The notes under the pieces were generated by a model that saw nothing but the letters and a program-made list of their open reading frames with translations, was not told the DNA's origin and ran no database searches. Shown in pieces: positions 1 to 6,065 of a DNA stretch of 7,137 nt (position 1 is the stretch's first letter; each line of letters starts with the position of its first letter). Location: the NCBI GenBank assembly GCA_900553475.1, contig USEF01000079.1, forward strand, positions 1 to 7,137, written 5' to 3'. The position numbers and the translations under genes were made by a program. The stretch is from an uncultured Collinsella sp. (lineage in GTDB: Bacteria > Actinomycetota > Coriobacteriia > Coriobacteriales > Coriobacteriaceae).

Positions 1-76
1 TACAGATCGAGACGGTAGTGCGCCTGGGCAGCGGCGGGCTGACATTTCAGTACCCTATCCATCAATCACTCAGAAA
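1..76. other. Ambiguous left edge; possible end or start of a neighbouring gene
   Basis: This stretch could belong to a gene cut by the window edge, but the strand cannot be decided. On the + strand, the frame beginning at base 3 is open until a TAG at 87-89 and has G/C-rich third positions (15 of the first 20 codons). On the - strand, an ATG at 62-60 opens a frame that runs off the left edge, beginning MDRVLKCQPAAAQAHYRLDL, with only a weak GAGTGA upstream as a ribosome binding site. If the latter is real, clpB would have a divergent neighbour sharing the AT-rich control region. Neither fragment was recognised. Confidence 0.25.
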
Positions 77-112
77 ATCTTATATATAGAGACTTAGATT
101 TATGTATAAGAT
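77..112. promoter_or_regulatory. AT-rich inverted repeat and probable promoter upstream of clpB
   Basis: Two 12-base arms, ATCTTATATATA (77-88) and TATGTATAAGAT (101-112), are complementary at 11 of 12 positions and are separated by 12 bases. They lie in the most AT-rich part of the leader. The right arm contains TATAAG (105-110), a plausible -10 box preceded directly by TG; no convincing -35 box is seen at the usual distance. Transcription from here would give a leader of roughly 75 bases. The repeat could be the operator of a heat-shock repressor. No CIRCE element (TTAGCACTC-N9-GAGTGCTAA) and no HAIR site (CTTGAGT-N7-ACTCAAG) is visible in 1-190. Confidence 0.45.
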
Positions 113-151
113 CGTACAAAGCTGGCAACAATACTTCTCGAACAACGTGAA

Positions 152-174
152 GCCGCCCCGTAGGGCGGCCGCCC
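152..174 (+). promoter_or_regulatory. GC-rich hairpin in the clpB leader
   Basis: GCCGCCC (152-158) and GGGCGGC (163-169) form a perfect 7-bp stem around the tetraloop CGTA. The right arm also starts a perfectly self-complementary 12-mer, GGGCGGCCGCCC (163-174), so two mutually exclusive pairings exist. The ribosome binding site begins only a few bases later (AGAGG at 179-183). No T-run follows, so it is unlikely to be an intrinsic terminator of an upstream gene. It may stabilise the messenger or modulate translation of clpB; this function is inferred. Confidence 0.4.
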
Positions 175-190
175 CAAGAGAGGTGATTCC

Positions 191-2818
191 ATGAGAATCG
201 ATAAGCTAGCAATGACGTCGCGCGAGGCGTTGCAGACCGCCATGAGCACGGCTGCCGATGCGCAGGCCGGCGCGGTGGAGCCGATTCACCTGCTGTCTGC
301 CCTGCTCGGTGCCGGCGAGCGCAATATCTCCGTGATCATCGAGCGCATCGGCGCTGATCCGGCCCAGCTCGCACGCTCCGCGCAGGATGCCATCGACCGC
401 GCGCCCAAGGTTTCGGGCGAGGGTCAGCAGATGGGCCTGTCCAACGAGCTCGTCCGCGTCATCGAGAAGGCCGAGAAGAAGGCCACCAAGATGGGCGACA
501 GCTTTGTGGTGACCGAGCATCTGCTGATGGCACTTGCCGAGGACAAGGGCGAGGCTGGTCGTGTACTGCGCGATGCCGGCGTGACCAAGGAGCGCATCGA
601 GCAGGTCTACGAGGAGCTGCGCGGCGATGATCGCGTGACGTCTGCCGAGGACAAGACGCAGTTTGAGGCGCTGGAGCAGTACGGACGCAACATCTGCGAC
701 CTTGCCCGTGCCGGCAAGCTCGACCCGGTCATCGGCCGTACCGACGAGATCCGTCGTACCATCCAGGTCCTGTCCCGTCGCACCAAGAACAACCCCGTGC
801 TCATCGGCGAGCCGGGCGTCGGCAAGACGGCCATCGTCGAGGGTATCGCCCAGCGTATCGTGGCCGGCGACGTTCCGAGCACCCTGCGTGACCGCGACCT
901 CATCGAGCTCGACATGAGCGCGCTGGTCGCCGGCGCCAAGTACCGCGGTGAGTTCGAGGACCGCTTGAAGGCCGTGCTCAAGGAGGTACAGAAATCCGAG
1001 GGCAAGGTCATCCTGTTCATCGATGAGCTTCATACCATCGTGGGCGCGGGTGCCACCGAGGGCTCCATGGACGCCGGTAACATCCTCAAGCCTGCGCTCG
1101 CTCGTGGCGACCTGCATGCGATCGGCGCGACCACGCTCGACGAATACCGCAAGTACATCGAGAAGGACGCGGCGCTCGCGCGTCGTTTCCAGACCGTTAT
1201 GGTGAGCGAGCCTACCGTCGAGGACACCATCTCGATCCTGCGTGGCCTCAAGGAGAAGTACGAGATCTTCCACGGCGTGCACATCACCGATAGCGCGCTC
1301 GTGGCCGCCGCCGACCTCTCTGATCGCTATATCGCCGACCGCTTCCTGCCCGACAAGGCCATCGACCTGGTCGATGAGGCGGCAAGCCGTCTGCGCATGG
1401 AGCTCGACAGCATGCCGGTCGAGATTGACGCCACCACGCGTCAGCTCACCCAGCTGCAGATCGAGGAGCAGGCGCTCATGAAGGAGACCGACGATGCCTC
1501 CAGGGAACGTCTGGAGGCTCTGCGCCAGGAGATTGCCGAGGTCCAGGAAAAACTCAACGTGCAAAAGGCTGGCTGGCTCAACCAGAAGAACGCCATCGAC
1601 CACGTGCAGGAGCTCAAGGGCCAGCTTGACGAGGCCAGGAGCGAAGAGGAGCGCGCGACGCGCAACGGCGATCTGGGCCGTGCGTCCGAGCTGCGCTACT
1701 CCGTGATTCCGGGCCTGCAGCAGCAGATTCAGGATTCCGAGGCCGCGCTCGAGGCGCAAAAGCAGCAGGACGGCGAGGGCCTCAACGAACAGGTGACCTC
1801 CGATGAGATCGCCGAGGTCGTGAGTGCCTGGACCGGCGTGCCCGTGTCCAAGATGATGCAGGGCGAGCTCGACAAGTTGAAGGGCTTGGAGGGTGAGCTG
1901 CATAAGCGCGTCATCGGCCAGGACGAGGCCGTCTCCGCCGTCGCCGCAGCTGTGCGCCGCAGCCGTGCGGGCCTCTCCGATCCGGACAAGCCCATCGGCA
2001 GCTTCTTCTTCCTGGGCCCCACCGGCGTGGGCAAGACCGAGCTCGCCAAGGCGCTGGCCGAGTGCCTGTTCGATGACGAGCGCGCGCTCGTGCGTATCGA
2101 CATGTCCGAGTACATGGAGAAGTTCAGCGTCCAGCGTCTGATCGGTGCGCCCCCGGGATACGTGGGCTACGACGAGGGCGGCCAGCTCACCGAGGCCGTG
2201 CGCCGTCGTCCGTACTCCGTAATCTTGCTCGACGAGATGGAGAAGGCCCATCCGGATGTCTTCAACGTGCTGCTGCAGGTGCTCGACGACGGCCGCCTGA
2301 CCGATGGCCAGGGTCGCCAGGTGTCCTTCAAGAACACGATTATCATCATGACGTCTAACGTGGGCTCCAAGGCTATCGCCGAGCTTTCCGGCAAGGACGA
2401 GGAGGAGATGCGCCATCAGGTCGACGCGGCCATGGCTCAGACCTTCCGCCCCGAGTTCCTCAACCGTATCGACGATATCGTGGTGTTCCATCCGCTCGGC
2501 ATGGCGCAGATCGAGAAGATTGTCGACATCCAGCTTGCCGACGTCCGCGCGCGTCTGGCCAAGGAGCGCATGACGCTTGCCATCACCCCGGCGGCCAAGC
2601 AGATGCTCGCCGTGGGCGGCCTGGACCCCGTGTTTGGCGCCCGTCCGCTCAAGCGTCTGGTTCAGCGCGAGGTCGTGGATGCCATCGCTGCCGCTATCAT
2701 CGACGGCACGGTGCGCGAGGGCGATCAGGTGACGGTCGATGTCGACAAGGATGGCGGCTTTACCGTCGTGTGCGACAACACGCCGGCGGCCACCTACGAG
2801 GTGCCCGACGCCGAGTAG
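191..2818 (+). CDS. clpB: ATP-dependent disaggregase chaperone ClpB (Hsp100)
   Basis: Cytoplasmic hexameric AAA+ machine that pulls polypeptides out of aggregates with DnaK/DnaJ/GrpE. The 875 residues show the full family order: Clp N-domain (about 1-145), first ATPase domain with Walker A GEPGVGKT (206-213), pore-loop Y251, Walker B D278-E279 and arginine fingers R331-R332; a coiled-coil middle domain (about 400-545), the mark of ClpB as opposed to ClpA or ClpC; then the second ATPase domain with Walker A GPTGVGKT (609-616), pore-loop Y657, Walker B D681-E682, arginine finger R759 and sensor-2 R818 in GARPLKR. All catalytic residues are intact, and the first-domain numbering equals that of E. 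coli ClpB. The protein is about 18 residues longer than E. coli ClpB, partly in a short acidic tail. The ATG is 7 bases after AGAGG (179-183). Monocistronic: regulatory DNA precedes it and a strong terminator follows. Confidence 0.98.
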   Translation: MRIDKLAMTSREALQTAMSTAADAQAGAVEPIHLLSALLGAGERNISVIIERIGADPAQLARSAQDAIDRAPKVSGEGQQMGLSNELVRVIEKAEKKATKMGDSFVVTEHLLMALAEDKGEAGRVLRDAGVTKERIEQVYEELRGDDRVTSAEDKTQFEALEQYGRNICDLARAGKLDPVIGRTDEIRRTIQVLSRRTKNNPVLIGEPGVGKTAIVEGIAQRIVAGDVPSTLRDRDLIELDMSALVAGAKYRGEFEDRLKAVLKEVQKSEGKVILFIDELHTIVGAGATEGSMDAGNILKPALARGDLHAIGATTLDEYRKYIEKDAALARRFQTVMVSEPTVEDTISILRGLKEKYEIFHGVHITDSALVAAADLSDRYIADRFLPDKAIDLVDEAASRLRMELDSMPVEIDATTRQLTQLQIEEQALMKETDDASRERLEALRQEIAEVQEKLNVQKAGWLNQKNAIDHVQELKGQLDEARSEEERATRNGDLGRASELRYSVIPGLQQQIQDSEAALEAQKQQDGEGLNEQVTSDEIAEVVSAWTGVPVSKMMQGELDKLKGLEGELHKRVIGQDEAVSAVAAAVRRSRAGLSDPDKPIGSFFFLGPTGVGKTELAKALAECLFDDERALVRIDMSEYMEKFSVQRLIGAPPGYVGYDEGGQLTEAVRRRPYSVILLDEMEKAHPDVFNVLLQVLDDGRLTDGQGRQVSFKNTIIIMTSNVGSKAIAELSGKDEEEMRHQVDAAMAQTFRPEFLNRIDDIVVFHPLGMAQIEKIVDIQLADVRARLAKERMTLAITPAAKQMLAVGGLDPVFGARPLKRLVQREVVDAIAAAIIDGTVREGDQVTVDVDKDGGFTVVCDNTPAATYEVPDAE

Positions 2819-2862
2819 ATTTTGGGCCATGCCTTAAAATCTGCCAGTCGTCTCTAAACGCC

Positions 2863-2899
2863 AAGGGCGGCGGATCCAATTGGGTCCGCCGCCCTTTTT
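2863..2899 (+). terminator. Intrinsic terminator of clpB
   Basis: A 13-bp stem, GGGCGGCGGATCC (2865-2877) with GGGTCCGCCGCCC (2882-2894), closes on the loop AATT and contains a single T-G wobble. Five T residues (2895-2899) follow at once. The paired AA before the stem and the T-run could add two more pairs. It lies 44 bases after the clpB stop codon. The A-rich flank on the other strand is too short to make it convincingly bidirectional. Confidence 0.93.
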
Positions 2900-2949
2900 C
2901 GTGCGACAATCGATGATGCTGAACGGATGCGATGCAAGGAGTTATGCAG

Positions 2950-3123
2950 ATGAAAGACGAGATCAAGACAAGCGCGCCGGCGCCCAAGCCCACGTCCAGA
3001 CCGGCACCCAAGCCGCGCGACCCCTATATCCGTGCCGAGAACGAGGACGACGACGGCTACGATCCCTACAGCGACCGCCGCCCCGAGCGCGAGCCGATGT
3101 TCGAAGCCGACCCGTGGCGCTGA
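2950..3123 (+). CDS. Small proline-rich, acidic hypothetical protein (57 aa)
   Basis: Not recognised. The frame has in-frame ATGs at 2932, 2944 and 2950; the last is chosen because AAGGAG (2936-2941) ends 8 bases before it, while the other two would overlap or touch that site. The product starts basic and proline/alanine-rich with a partly repeated APKPTSRPAPKP (about 11-22), continues into an acidic, tyrosine-containing stretch (NEDDDGYDPY, 31-40), and ends FEADPWR. No cysteine, signal peptide or membrane helix is seen, and it is probably disordered. The 50-base gap after the clpB terminator holds no clear promoter, so its expression may come from a weak promoter or from readthrough. The good ribosome binding site and G/C-biased third positions favour a real gene. 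Confidence 0.65.
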   Translation: MKDEIKTSAPAPKPTSRPAPKPRDPYIRAENEDDDGYDPYSDRRPEREPMFEADPWR

Positions 3124-3147
3124 GTGCCACCCAAAAGGCCACCAATA

Positions 3148-3214
3148 AGTTGCGGTGAAATAGGGACTGTTTTGCAGTTTGATCAGCAAAAACCGTCCCT
3201 ATTCCACCGCAACT
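3148..3214. repeat. 67-bp REP-like imperfect palindrome
   Basis: The arms at 3148-3167 and 3195-3214 are 20 bases each and complementary at 19 of 20 positions, the exception being an A-C mismatch at 3158. Pairing continues inward with a mismatch and a bulge, between GTTTTGC and GCAAAAAC, leaving a small loop that holds TGATCA. The element sits between two convergent genes (ends at 3123 and 3256). It has no clean T-run on either side, which is unlike the clpB terminator and more like an interspersed extragenic palindrome, though it could still help stop transcription from both sides. Its presence in many copies in the genome is inferred and cannot be seen here. Confidence 0.7.
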
Positions 3215-3255
3215 GCGTTAGGGATGTGGGTGTTGGGCGGCTGTCTTCGGGCCGG

Positions 3256-4758
3256 CTAGTCCTGGGCTTTGATGCTTGGCAGGAGAATCTGGGCGAGGTA
3301 GTCGGTCTCGAGTTTGGTCGCGGCGTCTGCGTTGCCGTCTTTGCCAACCAGGTCGTTCTTAATCTGGCTATAGGTGTAGCGGTTGCCGGTCGTAAGCTCG
3401 ACAAGTTCAATAGCCTGGTCCATGGGGTAGGTCGACACGGGGTTCTGCGTGCGCCCGTTGATGGTTTGCGGAATCACGTACGGATAGACAGGGCCGCTGG
3501 CGTAGACGGTGTAGCCGTTGCCCAGGCTGACCGTGCCCAAAACCGTATCGCCGTCATCGGGGGTAAAGGTCTCGCCGTCGCGCACTGCGACAAGCGTCAC
3601 GAGCGGTGTGTTGGTGTCGCTGTCCAGATAAATGCACAGCGTGCTGCCGTTTTGCCAGGTTGCGACCTTGCCATACCACTCAACCGGAATATCGAGCTGA
3701 TACAGGTTCGTCGCCTTGTGCCGAGCGTCGGCATCGCGGGCGGACTGAGCCTCGCTTGCGCTTACGGCGTTGGCGGCGGCATCGCGGCGCGTAATTGCCG
3801 CCTGCTGGAGTATCTTTGCCGCGGCGGCAGAGCTTGCGCCCCCTTCCTCGGCATACTTGGCGGCGGCATCGATCTGGTCGTCAGTCACCGTGTCGGCCGA
3901 AGGTACCTTGAGCTTAAAGGTGGCTTGAGCGCGCAGATCCTGCCCATCGCTCTTAATGGTGACCTGCGCCTTGGTGGTCGGGACGGTGTAGATGGTGCCG
4001 TCTTCCGCGATGGGGGATCCAGCAATGGAGAACGTGTAATCGCCGGGCAGCAGCTTAATGCCGCGACCATGCTCGTCAACGTAGAGCGTTTCGCTCACGG
4101 AAGAACCGTCGGAATCCTGTCCGCTCACCTGCACGGGAATCTTGGAGCCAGTTGAGCAGTCGAGGCCCGCGGCATGCACGCCAATTTGCACCGACATCAT
4201 CGTGTGCGCACTGGCGGCGACAGCGGCAGCCTGCTCTTGCTGATATCCGTTCCAGGCAGCATAGCCTGCGCCGCCGGCGACGAGCGCGACGGCCACAACG
4301 CCGGCAACCATCAGGTTGCGGCGCTTGGGCGACATCTTACGATGACGAACCTCGGCTTCGCGTGCCGAGGGAACGGACGGCAGGGGAATATCGCCCATGG
4401 CGATGGTCTCGTCCACGGCAGGCGCAGAGCCTAAGCCAGGGAGCTCGCGGGTCAGCGAATCTTCGGCCGGCAAGTTGTCGAGCAAGATGGTTTCCTCGCT
4501 CGTGTCGGATTCGGGCTGGTCGTCGGCCTCGCATTCGGATTCCTCGTGCCCCGCCTCGTCTTCGGTGGGCGCGGCGCCATCGTCTTTTGCATCCTGATCA
4601 TCGGGCTGCGCCTCGATTTCCGACTCATCCTGTACATCAACGCTCGAATTGCCAAACGCAACATCGTCAAGCGAAATCCGGTCTAGGCTCTCCAGGGCCT
4701 CGGCACACGCTTCTGCATCTTGGACCGCGTCCTCTTGGCCCGTCGTCTCATCTTTCAT
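3256..4758 (-). CDS. Single-pass membrane protein with acidic cytoplasmic tail and secreted C-terminal domain
   Basis: 500 residues, family not recognised. Residues 1-135 are acidic and low in complexity, with no signal peptide. A basic patch (RHRKMSPKRR, 138-147) precedes one membrane helix (about 149-168), which by the positive-inside rule puts the N-terminus in the cytoplasm and residues 175-500 outside. The outer part has a beta-rich domain (about 186-285), an alanine-rich helical linker (about 290-345) and a second folded domain (350-500); C201 and C375 are its only cysteines. The tail holds two related motifs, ETILLDNLP (89-97) and ETIAMGDIP (117-125), that resemble phosphothreonine sites bound by FHA domains. 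The frame stays open to 5049, but the ATG at 4758 is preferred: GGGGGA stands just upstream, and the extension would cross a terminator and the next gene. Monocistronic by context. Confidence 0.85.
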   Translation of the reverse strand: MKDETTGQEDAVQDAEACAEALESLDRISLDDVAFGNSSVDVQDESEIEAQPDDQDAKDDGAAPTEDEAGHEESECEADDQPESDTSEETILLDNLPAEDSLTRELPGLGSAPAVDETIAMGDIPLPSVPSAREAEVRHRKMSPKRRNLMVAGVVAVALVAGGAGYAAWNGYQQEQAAAVAASAHTMMSVQIGVHAAGLDCSTGSKIPVQVSGQDSDGSSVSETLYVDEHGRGIKLLPGDYTFSIAGSPIAEDGTIYTVPTTKAQVTIKSDGQDLRAQATFKLKVPSADTVTDDQIDAAAKYAEEGGASSAAAAKILQQAAITRRDAAANAVSASEAQSARDADARHKATNLYQLDIPVEWYGKVATWQNGSTLCIYLDSDTNTPLVTLVAVRDGETFTPDDGDTVLGTVSLGNGYTVYASGPVYPYVIPQTINGRTQNPVSTYPMDQAIELVELTTGNRYTYSQIKNDLVGKDGNADAATKLETDYLAQILLPSIKAQD

Positions 4759-4835
4759 ATATCCCCCAAGCTCAATATCGGGACAACACTGTACCCAAAA
4801 ACGGGACCCTATAGAGCCGCCGCATGATTTGAAAT

Positions 4836-4866
4836 CCGATTTTATATATGCGCATGTTTTTGAATA
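4836..4866 (-). promoter_or_regulatory. Possible promoter of the 500-residue membrane protein gene
   Basis: Read on the - strand, the AT-rich block gives TATATAAAAT, containing a -10-like TATAAA (plus-strand TTTATA at 4841-4846), about 80 bases before the start codon at 4758. No good -35 match is found. It lies between the terminator of the upstream gene and this start codon, where a promoter is expected. The palindrome ATGCGCAT (4848-4855) adjoins it. Confidence 0.3.
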
Positions 4867-4887
4867 GATGAATAGAGACGCAATGAC

Positions 4888-4927
4888 AAAAGCCCCCGAA
4901 AAGCGAGCGAAACGCTTTCCGGGGGCT
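4888..4927 (-). terminator. Intrinsic terminator of the TetR / DUF5692-like operon
   Basis: On the - strand, AGCCCCCGGAAAGCG (4927-4913) pairs with CGCTTTTCGGGGGCT (4905-4891) in a 15-bp stem with one G-T wobble and a 7-base loop, and the sequence runs on as TTTTGTC. It lies 67 bases beyond the stop codon of the membrane protein gene at 4995. The other strand has no T-run after the stem, so it works in one direction only. Confidence 0.88.
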
Positions 4928-4994
4928 CTGCGAGACATTGGATTGAAAATCTGGCGAGCGGGCCTATGCCCAGGCGCCAACAGCGACCAACATG

Positions 4995-6002
4995 TTACTC
5001 GGCGTGCGCGTAATCCACCTTGGCGCGACGAGCGGTAGCCTTCTCCCAATCGCTGGTGCCCTCAAAGACATCCTGCTTGTAGGGATTGCGGCCGAGCTTC
5101 TTGGCGCGGTAGGCGATGTAGATGATCGCGGCGACGTTGGCGACCAGCGCGGCAATCGAGACCGCGGTGGCGGCGCCGGGGTCGAGCGTGGAGTGGGTCA
5201 CAAAGATGGACTCCTCCTGGAAGTACGGGAACACCTGGGCAAACATGCACCAAATGGCCAACGTAAAGGCGCGATTCTGGATCCAGCCGCCTTTGTTCCA
5301 GATAAAGGCGGCGACGGTGGGCGCCAGCAGCAGCGCAAAGCCGCAGAACCAGGAGTGGGTGGGCAGGCAGTTGTAGGTGTAGCAGAAGTTCCAGATATCG
5401 TAGGCGATGATGTAGACCCAGGTCATGTCGGGCCACAGCATGTCGGTCTTGTCCTCGGAGGCGTAGACGCTCCACCAACCGGTCATGCAGAAGATGTTGA
5501 TGATACCGGCGATGCCGTTGAACACGTTGTTCCAGCCGGCCAGCTGCCTGGCGCCCTCGGAGGTGACCCAGGTGGACTCGCCCAGGACAAAGAAGTGATA
5601 GGCGCTCTCGAAGTCGGACACGACGGCGATCATGATGTTGATGGCGACGATCACAAACGGCCATGCGCGGAACCAATGCGCCTTGCCGATCTTGCCCCAC
5701 TGGTACTTAATGGCAATGAAGCCCCAGCAACCGGCCAGCGCCGCGTATACCTTGGCGTAGTGGAACCAGCTGTTCTGGTACACATGGGTGGGGTTGGCGA
5801 GCGCCCACTCGGCGCCCTGTGAGACGCCGATGGCGATGGAGACGCAGTAGATGGTCATGGCCAGCGGAGCCACGCCAAAGATGATCGCCGCGCCCAGCTT
5901 GGTGCGGCGGCCGACCTCGTTGAGCACGATCAGGCCAATAAAGACCATGGCCCAGCCGGCCCAGTGGATAAGGGTATCGCTACCCCAAACATCGAACAGC
6001 AT
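4995..6002 (-). CDS. DUF5692-like multi-pass membrane protein
   Basis: 335 residues in the cytoplasmic membrane with about nine hydrophobic segments, near 11-29, 36-60, 83-100, 111-129, 158-178, 193-212, 217-235, 246-262 and 278-298, followed by a charged cytoplasmic-looking tail. It is very rich in tryptophan, tyrosine and phenylalanine. Conserved-looking polar spots inside or next to the membrane include D130/E132, N158/N159/N162, D202/N205 and H217. It resembles the uncharacterised family DUF5692 known from Coriobacteriia, by recollection of the family and not by search. No transporter signature is recognised, so transport, sensing or an enzyme-partner role are all open. The ATG at 6002 has AGGAG (6009-6013) 6 bases upstream. 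It lies 63 bp after the TetR gene with no terminator between, suggesting an operon controlled by that regulator. Confidence 0.85.
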   Translation of the reverse strand: MLFDVWGSDTLIHWAGWAMVFIGLIVLNEVGRRTKLGAAIIFGVAPLAMTIYCVSIAIGVSQGAEWALANPTHVYQNSWFHYAKVYAALAGCWGFIAIKYQWGKIGKAHWFRAWPFVIVAINIMIAVVSDFESAYHFFVLGESTWVTSEGARQLAGWNNVFNGIAGIINIFCMTGWWSVYASEDKTDMLWPDMTWVYIIAYDIWNFCYTYNCLPTHSWFCGFALLLAPTVAAFIWNKGGWIQNRAFTLAIWCMFAQVFPYFQEESIFVTHSTLDPGAATAVSIAALVANVAAIIYIAYRAKKLGRNPYKQDVFEGTSDWEKATARRAKVDYAHAE

Positions 6003-6045
6003 GCTGCTCTCCTTTCACACGCCCGCGGCCCCTCTTCTGATCGCG

Positions 6046-6064
6046 GACAGTTTGGCCAAATGTC
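6046..6064. promoter_or_regulatory. Palindrome between the TetR and membrane protein genes
   Basis: The perfect 10-bp palindrome TTTGGCCAAA (6051-6060) is framed by GACA (6046-6049) and TGTC (6061-6064), giving a 19-base near-palindrome with one extra G. It starts one base beyond the TetR stop codon (6066-6068). It has no T-run, so it is not a terminator; it may be a binding site or a processing structure within the operon. Its spacing differs from that of the two operator-like palindromes at 6788-6825. Confidence 0.3.
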
Positions 6065-6065
6065 G

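Noticed and set aside
163..174. The GC palindrome as an intrinsic terminator of a gene upstream of clpB
   Set aside because: No T-run follows on the + strand, and the element lies directly before the clpB ribosome binding site.
206..2830. Long open frame of 874 codons on the - strand, covering almost all of clpB
   Set aside because: It is the mirror of clpB codon bias: the strand opposite a GC-rich gene often lacks stops. Its translation is low in complexity (rich in His, Leu, Gly, Asp), no family is recognisable, and ClpB explains the region fully.
2854..3189. - strand open frame of 111 codons across the small protein and part of the repeat
   Set aside because: It starts within the palindromic repeat and runs through the clpB terminator region opposite a better-supported small gene.
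3148..3214. The palindrome as part of a CRISPR array or as an insertion sequence end
   Set aside because: There is a single unit, with no spacer-repeat periodicity, no transposase gene nearby and no visible target duplication.
3124..4155. + strand open frame of 343 codons opposite the 500-residue protein gene
   Set aside because: It begins inside the palindromic repeat, lacks a proper ribosome binding site, and translates into Val/Gly-rich shadow sequence antisense to a protein with a clear domain layout.
4759..5049. N-terminal extension of the 500-residue membrane protein to an upstream ATG (597 residues)
   Set aside because: The extension would cross the terminator at 4888-4927 and overlap the end of the membrane protein gene on the same strand. 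Its sequence is Arg/Ser-rich without family character, and a start with a G-rich ribosome binding site exists at 4758.
4992..5822. + strand open frame of 276 codons opposite the DUF5692-like gene
   Set aside because: The - strand frame encodes a coherent multi-pass membrane protein with a strong ribosome binding site; the + frame is rich in Gly, Val, Asp and His without pattern and is a shadow.
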